NCBI GenBank assembly: GCA_030272585.1 | Contig: BSYQ01000010.1 | Span: 248,001 to 312,000, forward strand | DNA: 64,000 bases | Reading direction: 5' to 3' | From: Bryopsis sp. KO-2023 | Lineage: Eukaryota; Chlorophyta; Ulvophyceae; Bryopsidales; Bryopsidaceae | Shown here: positions 41,101 to 52,615 of the stretch, piece after piece | Position numbering within the stretch: the first letter of the stretch is position 1 | Layout of the letters: every line of letters starts with the position of its first letter | Program-made: the position numbers and the translations under genes | Notes under the pieces: model-generated | Told to the model about the DNA's origin: nothing | Database searches by the model: none | The model's input: only the letters and a program-made list of their open reading frames with translations

Positions 41101-43245
41101 GAAATATTTTTTTAAGGCCAAGAAAAATATAAAGTGCAACTGTTATGATGGGTTGTAGGCACACCTACACACATGTATTGTTCGCACCGTTTCCTGGGAA
41201 ACGTTGTATGTTTCTTCTGTCGGGTTCCTTAAGTTTGAATTTTGCCTTGTGATGCAGTAGCGCAAGCCAAGGGAATATTCCTTTGATGCTGTTTCCCACC
41301 AGAAGCTTCCCAGGAACAGGTGTTTGCTGACACCAGTCATTTGGTACAGTCGGCAGTGGATGAATACAACATGTGCATTTTTGCCTACGGTCAAACGGGT
41401 TCTGGAAAAACACACACCATTTATGGCTATGAAGACAACCTCGGAATGACTCCTAGAGGGATTAACGAACTTTTCAGGTGAGTATCTCTCGGAGACTGTC
41501 ATGGAATGGCAGAAACTCACAAACAAAGGGAAGAATATCGGACTTGCATCCTCGGTACATGGAAAGCTAAAATCCTCGTGTGTCGTGCAAAAAGATTTTT
41601 TTATATGAATGCTGAGTGTCACAAACAGCAATTTGTGCCTAATCCGACGGAGTGTTTTTTTTTGGTTTTTTTTTGTAAGTTGGTGGAATCAGGGTTTTGA
41701 ACCGAGACAGGGACAAATACAATTTCTGTGTGACGTGCTACATGTTGGAATTGTACCAAGATCATTTGCAAGACTAGTTGCTGAGAAAGGTGAGTGTACC
41801 AAATATACATACATACATATATGCCCGTGTGTGTGTGTGTACGTATTCACCACAGTCTTTGGGAGGCTTCCTTGTTGCATTCTATGGTACTTGATGGTTT
41901 GTTGTTGTTGTTGTTTTTTTGGGGGGATATATATTTCTTCTATCTTGACGCATTCTTTTCAAAAAAATCCTTGGCTGTTTTTGTTTTTTTTTAATTTGTG
42001 AGAGAATGATACTGAAAAAGCCAAGCATGTTTGTGATTGTGCAGACCGAAGAGCAAACGAAGCTGGAAATGGTGTGAAAATTGTTGAAGTCACTTCTGCA
42101 GGTGAGTTTATTCTTACTTTCGAGGAAGGCCAGAAGAGACGGCGTGTTGCGTCCACTAAAATGAACAGCTGTTTTCTTCTTCCGAGTGTGTTGTATGGGA
42201 ACTTTGCACTCTTCTTATATATATATTTATATAACTTTGCACTCTTCTTATCCGTTGTTTGTTTTAAGCATCGTGTAAAGGACACCCCACCCTGTTTCCG
42301 GAAGTCTCTTTCCTGAGTTTTTCGCAGAGAAAGTGGTTTGCTTCCAAGGGGGTGTTTTTTTTCATCCTGATTCAACCTGTTTTGCATTCCCCATTATTTG
42401 ACTGGAAGTGCTTCTTTTTGCCGATTTTTCTTCAGGGCATCTTCTCGATCTCATCTCATCATGAGTATCGTGATCCACAGCACCAATATGCAGACACAGA
42501 CGTATACTCGATGAAAACTAAGTTTTGTGGATCTTGCTGGTTCAGAGAGGTAAAACTCGTTTTGTTTTTGGCCCTGGCAGTGAAATCTGTTTGTCTTTCG
42601 ACATTCCTGCCGATTGTTTTTCTCGTTTTGTTTCTACCGAGATGCACCTAATTAACAGCTGTTTTCTGATGCGGGTGAATACCACACACAAATCATTCTG
42701 ATTTTTTCCTGCACTGTGTGTGCGTTCCCTGTTGCTGCAGAGTAAAAAAATCCAAGTCCACTGGTGAACGATTCAAAGAGGCTCAGGCCATCAACAAATC
42801 CTTGTCGGCTTTGGGTGATGTGATCTCCTGCTTGGCTTCTGGAGCCCCGCACATTCCCTACAGAAACCACAAGCTGACGATGTTGATGAGCGACTCCCTG
42901 GGAGGCAATGCAAAAACTCTTATGTTTGTCAACGTCTCCCCTTCCGATTCAAACATCGACGAGACGCAGAACTCCCTCCAATATGCCATTCTGACATTCT
43001 GACATTGGAACCCTGTTTCTTTTCCTTCTGTGCATGCTTTGTCTCGAGGTTCTTTACCAAACGGTTGCATTTTTGTTTTTGGTGTGTAGGTTCGAACAAT
43101 CAAAAATGACCCCAGCAGGAGTGGATCGAAAGATATGCACAGACTGAAGAAATTGATTGAGTTCTACAAACAGCAAGCCCAGTTGGATCCCTCGGAAAGA
43201 CTCGAATTGGAGGCAAAATTGGAAACGTTGAGTGATTTTGCTTAG
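38116..43245 (+). pseudogene. KCBP-like kinesin (FERM F3, coiled coil, C-terminal motor), damaged
   Basis: The FERM F3 exons are 38,116-38,193 (RIEDPIGLLPAKLILGINKR) and 38,408-38,606 (MQFGSSSQAVFFKMRVAGVL), which I recognise from plant KCBP. Coiled-coil exons follow at about 38,920-39,106, 39,354-39,491, 39,706-39,849, 40,054-40,146, 40,269-40,408 and 40,549-40,730. The motor starts at 40,906 (LKGKIRVYCRARP). The P-loop GQTGSGKT is at 41,389-41,412; SSRSH and FVDLAGSER are near 42,445-42,548; the exon at 42,742-42,987 has [19 protein letters not shown]. The last exon (43,090-43,245) gives the neck/calmodulin-binding-like tail. Lesions: a one-base deletion near 41,290, a frameshift producing TAG at 41,775-41,777, TGA at 42,512-42,514 where Gly is expected, and a lost donor at about 42,987. 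MyTH4 and FERM F1/F2 are not present. Probably a pseudogene; assembly error is the alternative. Confidence 0.75.
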
Positions 43246-45506
43246 AAAAGGAGAGAGAGAAAAAAAACCCACACACACACACACAACTTATTGAACAAAC
43301 CTTAAGTAAATGGGGGCGGCGTTAACGAAGTCGAGGGGGATGATAGTGGAGAAGAAAAACACATAGAAAGGGTTGGAAGGGAAAATACAGAAACAGACAC
43401 ACACACGCACACGTTCGCGAGATAGTGAGAAGTTGCTTTGGAGTTTGTAACGTGTGTGTGTGAGAGAGAAAGGTTGGGTTGGGTTTTTTTTGTTTCATTT
43501 TCTGCCTTGGTTTTTCTTTTATTTCACTCATGGTCGTGAGAGGGGTTTTTTGGTTGGAAGGGGGGGACGAAACGATTGCAGGGTCAGAGGATTTGTAATG
43601 GGTTGGTGTTTTTGGAAAACAAAAAAAGAGATAAGAAATGACATAAGGAAGTGGGAGGGGGGGACGGGAAGGAAATTAATGATTTTTTAGTGTTGTGTAA
43701 CTTTGGATTTGGGAGTTGGAGGGGAATCGGCAGTTTGTGTGAGCAGCAACAAGGAAAAGGGTAGTTGTATGATGTATGTGTTTGCTGAGTTTCTTTCGGT
43801 TATTGGAGGAAAATATATATTAAAAGAAGAGAATGGGGTTGAGGGGTGGGTAGATGGATTTTGAAAAGATTAAGAGAAAAAGAGACAAAGGATAAAGAAA
43901 TAGGTAAGAGTTTGAACAGAAAGGGGGAAAACCAAAAACAAAAAGGTATGTACAGGGGGTTTTAAGGGAAGACCGCTCAATTGTGCATGTGTCTAGTCGA
44001 AAGGGGAGGGGGATTCGGGGAAACAAAAAGAATAATGTATTTACACTTTGCCTTCTCTTCTGTGTGGGGACATAGTCTGGAGTGTTTGGTTCTTTATCTT
44101 TTCAAGGCAGTTGCCAGATTCTGTAGAAAACTGTTGATTCTTCTTCTCTCTCGAGGGAAAAAACAACAAAAGCGATCTTAAAGATGAGTTCAACATTTGG
44201 ATATGAGCAGACAAATCCAGACACAGATGCCTCTTGATCTATTTGACTATTGTTGGGGTAAGCCTTTCCCAACCACAACAGGAACACCCCACAACTCACA
44301 AGCATGCACAACTATTTTCGGCAAACCTGAACAATAGTGGTGGAATTATCTTTCTTCTCCAGAAATTGTCCTTCTTAAAAATACTGACTCGTATACAAGC
44401 ATCTTCCCCCCAATAACAAACAAACAAACAAACAGCAGTCATTCATTTTGAACACGTCGGCCCTAGTCAGTCTTTTCCTCAATCCCACACGAATCGAGGA
44501 AAAAAACTTGCGACCGAAACGAAAAATAGAAAAATAGGTTTCTTCAACTCCAATCAGCCATCCCCAAAATGCTCTGTCGATCAAAAAATAATAAACGCGA
44601 TCGACGATGTTTCAGCAGAAACACCCATCCAGCCTCTAAGAATGGTCAACCCCAAGACGAAGCCACAAGAATACAGAATAACACCCAAAAAAACACAGCT
44701 CGTCTTTCTCTGCCATCCCCTCACCACCAAAAGTGGTTCTGGAAAACAAATTAATAATGCTAATGAGAACAGCTTCACTACGGACTCTTTTTTCTCCAAA
44801 TCCCCCCCCCCCTTTTCCCTCAAATGGAAAAGCATCACCCCAATGGAAACCAAAAAAAAAAAAAGAAATTGGAAGAATTCTGATGTTGCCTGATCATCAC
44901 CTTTTTTTTTTCTTGCTCCCCCTTTTTTTTTTTCGACCAAATAGAAATACACATGAAAACCAAAAGATATATGCCCTGACCCCACTGATTGATTCAAATG
45001 CAATGCTAGACAACCCTACTTGAACACACCACAAACAAATGTATATCTCCTCCCAATCCTCTCATTTCAATTTTTTTTTTTTTTCTTTTTCTTTCCTCCC
45101 TCTCTTTCGCCCCCCAATACGATGAGAAAAAAAAATGAAAAGAGGGAGAAAAAAAAATTCCATATACCCATGATGCTACAACCCCCCCACCCCCCCCCTT
45201 TTTTCCCCATTGAATCTTCTACTAAGTTTTTTTCTTTTTTTTTTGTTTCTTCTCTCTTTCTCTCTCCCCTGAATCAAGACTAATGCTACATGATGCCCGG
45301 TGCCGTTTTCCTTCCCTCCCTCTCGGCCGAAAGAAAATCAACCTCAAAAGGAAAAGGAAACCAACACTGAAGCTCCACAAAAAATATACACACACACACA
45401 CCGCCACCATAGATATTCGGTGTCGTTTCCCTCTCTCTCTCTCTCTCCGTCAAATATACATACACACGATTCACTTTTCCCCAAAACTTCGGCCGCCGAC
45501 ACGATC
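43246..45506. other. Gene-free stretch between the kinesin and ctpA
   Basis: Low-complexity DNA: (CA)n and (TG)n near 43,270 and 43,450, many homopolymer runs of A, T, C and G, and CT-rich tracts near 45,080-45,450. I see no supportable gene. Confidence 0.6.
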
Positions 45507-48384
45507 TCAAATTTCGTGAGCTTGTTGGTAGAGGAATCGTTCAGCCGTGAGGAAGCAATCGTCCATTTCCAAATCGGTTTCAAGGACAGTCTTTCCCTGC
45601 ATCGCGGTGGGTTCGCCTTTGCCAGGTGGAGCTTCTCCAGCCAAGGCGGGGCGACAAGCCATATCTGGCATGATCCCCACCATGTCGATATCATGCTCTT
45701 CAGGAGTCTTATACCTGACCATTCAAAACGCACTCTTTTCAGCAAATGGACGAATTATCGTATCAATTGAAAGAGAATTCAGGATGCATTTCACTCGTGC
45801 GATGGTGCTATGTCCGTTTCATGTTTTTTTCGTGAGGTGTTTTGGGGTTGGGATGTCTGCTACCTTGCCACAGTCACGAACAGAGCGGATCCATCCTGAA
45901 GCTCGTATACTGTTTGAATTTTTCCTTTGCCGTATGTCTTATCCCCAATCAGGCTGGCTCTATGACTGTCTTTCAACGCTCCAGCCAAAATCTCTGAGGC
46001 AGAAGCTGAGCCCTACACACAATCATCAGAAGAGCACAAAGACGTACAATCAGCAAATCTAAACATTGTGGGCACTTTTCAAAAGGGAAAAAAAAAAGTC
46101 TGTGCCCATGAATGATTATTTCCCTGCTTCGTTGGACAGCTAGTTAAACCATTTTTGTTGAGCGTTCCCTTGGCAATAGAAAAAAATAAGTACTTTAAAA
46201 AATACACAATAAAAAATCCAACATGACATAATTCAAGACACAGTACAACCAGGAGCAAACTCACAGCCAGGGTTGCTGTACGACACCCACCTCATTCACA
46301 AGCACGACAAGAGGGAGGTCAGTGAGCGCCTCTCCATCCGACAAAGCAATACCTTGCATTTCATAACTGCCACGTCCAGCGATTTTGAAAATGGTGGGAG
46401 AACCATCCAGCCACAGTCTGTCGAATCGAAAAAAGGCACTCAACACTTCCTCAACAAAAACCGGCCGGTCCAGCCAAATATGCCAGGTGAATAATACAAG
46501 AACGTGAGGGTATATCTTTCCCCACACACTGCGTCCCATTGTGGAATAATTTTGTTTCGAAAAACCACCACACCTGGCAACGTCCATGCCAGCATCGACG
46601 AGGCCCCCTGGATTGTTTCGAAGGTCCAGAATGAAAGCTCGCACCCCTTGCTCCTCCAGGTCCACAACGGCATTCCTCATGTCAGCAGCGGCCTTGCTGC
46701 TGAAGTTAGTAAGCTTGATGTATCCATAGTCCTCCTCAGCTTCCCGGACTTTTCCATAGAACACCGGACTCAACTGCACAACCTCTCTGGAGTGCAAGCA
46801 AAAGATTACACCGAGCAAACTTCAGTGAACACCCCCCCTCTTCACGGCCAACTGATTGGTTCTCATGGTTCAGTGCGTCCTTATTTCCAATGATTTCCAA
46901 ATAAGAAAAGCCCAGTTTCATGCGTAGTAGTTGGCACCGAGAAGTAAGCTTTTTGCTTTTCAACCAAAAATATGGAAATCACCTCCTCAAAGTGAACAAT
47001 TTCGTGGTGGCCTGAGGGAGGGGCTCTGGAGTGCCCGGCACTCCTGGAATTTGATCTGTTCTCCTGGCAAGTTTCACTCTTACTGAGGTGCCATTCTGGC
47101 CTCTGAGGATTTTAGCAGCTCCGGGGCCATTGAGACCTTGAGTGGATTTCCCATCGATGCTCACCAACTACACAATCAATAGAGGAACTGTTGCCAAGCC
47201 CATTCTACCATCCATAATTTCGAAGAATGGCCTTCCCAAAACGATGCATGTGTTTGCAGCACATCAAATAGATATGGAGTTGGTTGGCTCATTTCCTTGC
47301 TTACATTTGTTACTCTTGCGAGAATAATCAACAATATATTTTGAAATTTTTTTGTGATGCAAAACGAACCTCATCACCGGCTATAATCCCGGCTCTATCT
47401 GCTGGACTGCCTTTGATGGACGCCAAAACCATGAGCTTTCCATTGGAGGGATCGGCAGCTATCAAAAGACCTACCCCTTGCAGTTGCCCATCCGAATTCA
47501 CCCGGAATTCCGTGTATTCCCTGGAATCAGCATTCAACCCCCACTCACTCACATCACACTTTCAGGTGTGATTTCCCCAAATCGAAGGTTTGATGATGAC
47601 ATTCAGCTTTTGACAGTTTGGTTTCATTTACGCCCACCCACCCATTCCAACACTTCCAAAGAGAAATCTTTAATATTGATGACAAAAGTAGCTCAAGCTC
47701 TCTAACGACCATGTTCTGAAATGTGTGATATGCTCAGAGAACGTTGAAAATTTCAAAACATTCATGAAAAAAACCTAAGCAACACTACATATCTTTTACA
47801 TGCATGAAGCTTTCAGCACCGACAAAAGTCAAGACAGATTATCGGAAAGTATGAAGTACATGTATGTGGGGGTGGTCAATTTTTTCTCACTCTGGAGGAA
47901 TGATTCTGGTGTAGGGGTCTGGGACATCCTTCAACATTTTTTCGATCGCATGGTATGCTTCTTTCCCGTTCTGAGAACGGTACGCATTCATGAGGGAATC
48001 TCCCAGCTCTTGTTCCCATTCGACGCCCCCGTCCCCATCCACAAAAGTGTCCCGAACAATACTCCAAGCTTCCAGAAGGGTTCTCTGAACTGTGAATACA
48101 TCAGGGTTGCCGGACGCTGGAAAACTGTTCCAGAAAGAAAAATAACTCTGTTAAGAAACCAAAACAGGAGGGAATGGGGATGGGAAAAAAACAAACCAAA
48201 ACCGAATCCCCAAGGGTAAAAGTTCAGAAACAAATTAGAGCGAAAGCATACCTCAATTCTCTTGCTTCGACTGCTGGTGCTCCAGTCAGCAGAGCTCCAG
48301 TCAGACTGAGGGCAACAACTCCTTTGCCCACAGAAGCAAAAACTTCTTTTGCCATCTCGGTGAATCCTTCGACAGCTCCATGCC
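45507..48384 (-). CDS. ctpA: C-terminal processing protease CtpA, plastid/thylakoid lumen type (exon 1 not resolved)
   Basis: CtpA matures the D1 protein of photosystem II. Minus-strand exons: 48,384-48,252, 48,124-47,891, 47,520-47,370, 47,167-46,983, 46,786-46,574, 46,483-46,291, 46,012-45,864 and 45,714-45,507; all phases agree. The first has a lumen-export signal (hydrophobic VVALSLTGALLTGAPAVEA, AxA-like end). Then come an N-terminal helical domain (LLEAWSIVRDTFVDGDGG), a PDZ domain (GVGLLIA ... GSPADRAGIIAGDE ... VSIDG), YIKLTNFS and LDLRNNPGGLVDAG. The catalytic Ser is in GSASASE (codon 46,003-46,001) and the Lys in TYGKGK (45,928-45,926), 25 residues apart as in the family. The protein ends QQAHEI. 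One acceptor (before 46,483) reads TG, not AG. The transit-peptide exon must lie upstream, within about 48,480-48,820; its frame is not clear. Confidence 0.9.
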
Positions 48385-48820
48385 CTGGAGTACATTGAGA
48401 AAACGTTGGGTTACTCTTGAGGCCCTACTCGAGCGCTCCAAGGGTTTCTCCAATGTTCACTGTTTATCGGTCACTGTCAAAAATGACAGAAACATGAACG
48501 AGCCCTGAAGCCCAGTTGAACGGGGGCTCGCCACACTATAATAACACCTTCTCCCATCAACGAAAGCTTAAACGCTTCTTCACAGGCCAGGGGGTATATC
48601 TCGCAACACCACGAACCCGAATTCGCATCGCCATGTCGACTCTCGGCTCGAGGAGGTGTGAAACTCGTCGATGATTTTTTTGCGCGGAGCACCTTCGTCG
48701 TCGCCCTTCCCAAGTGTGCTCTCCTTCTCCCGGATTGAAAACCGGCACGACCGCACAAGACGTCCCCAGATTTTTGCATCTCTGACTCGCGTTGTCCACC
48801 CTTTTTCACTTTTCAACACT

Positions 48821-49119
48821 GCCGAAACGGATGACCTTCTGGCGAGTGTTCAACACTGAAGAGATTGCAAACCTCTGTTAGGGACCAGTTTCCTCCCACG
48901 TTCTTTTCTGGAGATGTTTTTTAACACGAGCGACCACGCGACCAACTCGTGTTCTCAACCACCGTCTGTGGAGGATTTGAGATAAATACGTATGGTTGTA
49001 CGTTGTGGTGGTTGGTCGTACGGCAACATTCCCGTTGATATTGGTTTGGTTTGCCTGCTCTTTGGTTCCGTTCCTCCACAACCCACAGTTGAACTCCTCG
49101 CCCCACTCCAGGAGCAATT
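48821..49119. promoter_or_regulatory. Shared upstream region of divergent ctpA (-) and aldolase (+)
   Basis: About 300 bp separate the likely first exon of ctpA from the aldolase ATG (about 735 bp from the first resolved ctpA exon). No clear TATA box is visible. CCAACTCGTG/CACGAG motifs occur near 48,925-48,955. The divergent layout of two plastid genes suggests a bidirectional promoter; this is inference. Confidence 0.4.
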
Positions 49120-52100
49120 ATGTCGATCAAGATGGCGTCCACCTCTTACACCGCTCCCTCCAAAACCGGCCTGGGTATGCTAGATCTGGTTCACTCAATA
49201 TTGCGGACGAGTAGGGAATATGCTTTCTCTCCACCCATTTTTCCCAAGGGGGGTGATTGAAAGACGCTATCTACAGAGGGTCTTAAAAAAAAAGAGTCGA
49301 TCTCCAACTGTTTAGATCTGTCTTTTTGACCCATGTCTGTGTGGTGAAATTCAGTTGGTCGGAGTTTGAGGACGATGACGCCTCGTCGAGCGGGGGCCTT
49401 TGGGAAGCGAACCACTGTGATGTCGTCGGCGTTCGAAAAGTCGAACCGCTACGCCGAAGAGTTGAAAGATACGGCCAAGTATATCGCCACCCGCGGACGA
49501 GGAATTTTGGCATCCGACGAGTCGAACGCCACCACAGGAAAGAGGCTCGCGACCGTCGGCGTGGAAAACACCGAAGAAAACCGAAGGCGATGGAGGTAGC
49601 CGAACGCGGTTCGACTCGTCCTCTTTTTTTTTGCATGCACTGCCTGAGTCCATTAGAAACCACTCCCCACGCCAGCTCATCAATTCTGAACTGAAAACTG
49701 ATATAACAGAATTAGAAGAAAACTCAAGAACAAACATTTTGACTTGGGTGGGCTTTGTTTTCAAATGTTATATTTGCATACTATTCCGTGACTGCAAACA
49801 GAAAATAATTATAGAGGGGGAATAACAAGGGGAAAAAAAGTTCGAAATCCATAACTGTGCCTGAGAATTTCACTACTGTGGAGTGGTGCACCCAAACTGA
49901 AAATTGCGGAGACGTTTAGAAAGCAAAACCCTTCCTATTTAAGAAAGAGCTGCAGTCTTTTCTTTCTGCGTTAACCCAGCACAGAAGAATGAAAGTCCTT
50001 TTGTTGTTTGGTACTTGGATGCGACAGGGACTGGTGTAGCGACTTTTACAGAGAAAAATGGTCTCCATACAGCTGACCACCCACTTCAAATACTCTTTTG
50101 GGTCAGATCTCCATCTGCCATACAGAAGGACTAATATACCCTTTCTACTTCAGATTCGAGGAAAGTTCCTGTTCTGTTTCAGCTCAATACAACACTTTTT
50201 TAATTTGCTGGTTGATTTCAGGCAAGTTTTGTACACTGCCCCTGGCTTGGGCCAATACATCAGTGGAGCCATCTTGTTCGACGAAACCGTTTACCAAGCG
50301 ACAGACGAGGGAGTTCGTTTCACAGAAGTGCTGGCCATCGAAGGGATCCGCACTGGAATGAAGGTCGATACTGGCTTGCAGCCGCTTCCTGGCGCTGATG
50401 GTAACTTTTTTTTATCTTGAATCTCAGCTTCTGCAGGGATTTCCTTTCGAAAATATAAAAAAAAAATCCTTTTCAATCAAAATTTCTTACAAACCCAGTT
50501 TTTTTGCCTATGAAGCACATTGCTTGCTGTTCCGGAAAAGAAAAAAGAAAAAAATCATCTGGATGTTTTGTTTATTTTTTTACCTTTTTTGTGGAGTGGG
50601 AAAAAAAAATTGAAAAGTGTGAGGGAAAAAGCATGATTTGCTGCAACCCTTGGAATTGACCCTGGTCCTTTTCTCCAACAAACAGAAAGAGAGGGGGTGT
50701 TTTCAAAAGTATCCTTAAAACATGAGCTTGAATTTTGGTGAAGGGGGAGGAGCATTGATTTTTAATATGCCATTGTAATTTCCTTTTGAATGAACGAATA
50801 GAAGAAATATATGCAGTTAAAAAAACAGAGAAAAAAAAGGCCTAGGGTGTGCTGTTGCTGGAATTTGGCTGCACGTGCGCATTGTTTTTGTTTCTTTTAA
50901 CCTTCGCTGAAATTTTTGTATGTAAATTTGTCGAACTAGGTGAAACAGCCACTCAGGGATTGGATGGCCTTGGCGCTCGATGTGCTGAGTACTACAAGCA
51001 AGGTATTTCCACATATTTTTATCTTAAGAAAAAAGATTTTTCCTGCCCTTTTTTTACTTCATATCTTTTCTGTTGAAAGATAGAAAGAGTAAGGGGTTTG
51101 GGTGTTGGAATTTCTCAAGAAGCTTCTGCTTGTGAATTTTTTGGGCTTTCGTTCGTTAATTTTTAATGAGGAATTTGAGGGATTGGGGGGGGGGAGGGTT
51201 TTTTTTTTGGTCAAATATGTCCGTTACATTTTTTTTGCAGCTTTTCGTTTGCATTTAGTGGCCACATTTAGGGGGGGTTTTAGAACTACATGGCCTGTCA
51301 AATTCCGCATTGATGATGATATGATGGGTTAATGATCGATTTCCATTTTTTGTTTTGAGGAACCATTACAGCTCCTCTGCCAATCTCTGTTTGTTTCTTT
51401 TTATGTTGCGAAAACATAACTGCCCGGATCATTAAATATTTTGCCTGTCAAAAAGGTGCCCGCTTCGCTAAGTGGAGGGCTGTGTTGAAGATCCACGAAA
51501 ACGGGGACGGCCCCTCCACCACCTCCATCATGGAGAACGCACACGGTTTGGCGAGATATGCTCAAATCGCGCAAGAAAACGGCCTGGTGCCCATCGTCGA
51601 ACCAGAAGTTACTCTGGGGCCCGGAACGTATTCGATCGAGGAAACCGCCTATTGGTCCGAAAGGGTGTACAGCCACGTCATGCGAATGCTCAATGAGTAT
51701 CATGTGATCACCGAGGGCATGCTGCTGAAACCCAACATGATTTTGCCTGGGCTGGACGCCCCAGTGGCCTCCCCTGAAGATGTTGCGAAATACACCGTTC
51801 GAACCATGATGAGAAGCATCCCTGCCACCGTCCCAGGCAAGTTGATCGATGGCGATTTTTGTATGATATTTCTAGTCTGATGTACAGGGTCTGGCAATCG
51901 CTGTGCAGGCGTTTCGGCCTCCACTTGTGTATGTTGGCAATGAATAGGGTTGGAAGTCCTGTTTCGGCATGAAAGGAAATGTTTTGTGTGCATTTACTGG
52001 TGCCCTCTTTGATATTCTCCCTTTTTTTACTTCCACAGCACTTCATGTGTTTTTTTCTTCTGCAAAACCAAGGATTATCAATGGATATCAATCTGCTGTT

Positions 52101-52615
52101 TGTTTTTTTCTGCCAGTGCAAAAATGTAGACAAGACGTACGCCCTTTGAAAAAGGATTCTACATCTACCCCGAACCAGAAGAAAAGAAAAAAATTGGTCA
52201 AAAAAGTCTATATTTTCAGTTGGATAAATAGTCAATGCTCTCAGCTTTGTAGGTTAAATACGGTCGAAACGCGTTAAGATTTTGTTCTTGGGCCGCTGTT
52301 TTCAAAACAGGAATCCATTTCTTGTCCGGGGGCATGTCTGAAGAAGAGAGCACCTTGAACCTCCAAGCGCTGCAAGACGCCGCTCCCCCCAACGCACCCT
52401 GGTCCCTTACCTTCAGTTACGGAAGGGCCCTTCAGTCGACCACCCTCAAAACCTGGCAAGGAATGGACGAAAACGTCCCCGCTGCTCATGACATTCTCTT
52501 GAAACTGGCAAAAGCTAATTCTGAGGCTCAGTTGGGCCAATACAAGGGACCCCACCCCGTTCCTGGTGGTGGCAGAATCCTTCAGGCGCTTAGATTGGGT
52601 GGAGCCGGAAAGTAA
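49120..52615 (+). CDS. FBA: Class I fructose-bisphosphate aldolase, plastid-type, six exons
   Basis: Aldol cleavage/condensation of fructose-1,6-bisphosphate, most likely in the Calvin cycle. Exons 49,120-49,174, 49,355-49,595, 50,222-50,400, 50,940-51,002, 51,456-51,836 and 52,311-52,615 join in phase to 408 codons including the stop. The start is [18 protein letters not shown]; the Ser/Thr/Arg-rich stretch up to [16 protein letters not shown] looks like a transit peptide. Class I motifs present: [46 protein letters not shown], the Schiff-base Lys in GMLLKPNM (codon 51,728-51,730) and [11 protein letters not shown]. Intron 5 is GC-AG (CAG|GCAAGT). The C-terminus ([20 protein letters not shown]) lacks the Tyr that usually ends class I aldolases. 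No lesion. Confidence 0.92.

Noticed and set aside
44569-45519. Lys/Asn/Pro-rich ORFs in the kinesin-ctpA gap
   Set aside because: They arise from homopolymers and CT/CA microsatellites; no coding signal.
48477-48820. A definite transit-peptide exon for ctpA
   Set aside because: Three frames are partly open and several donors are possible; I could not choose one, so exon 1 is left unresolved.
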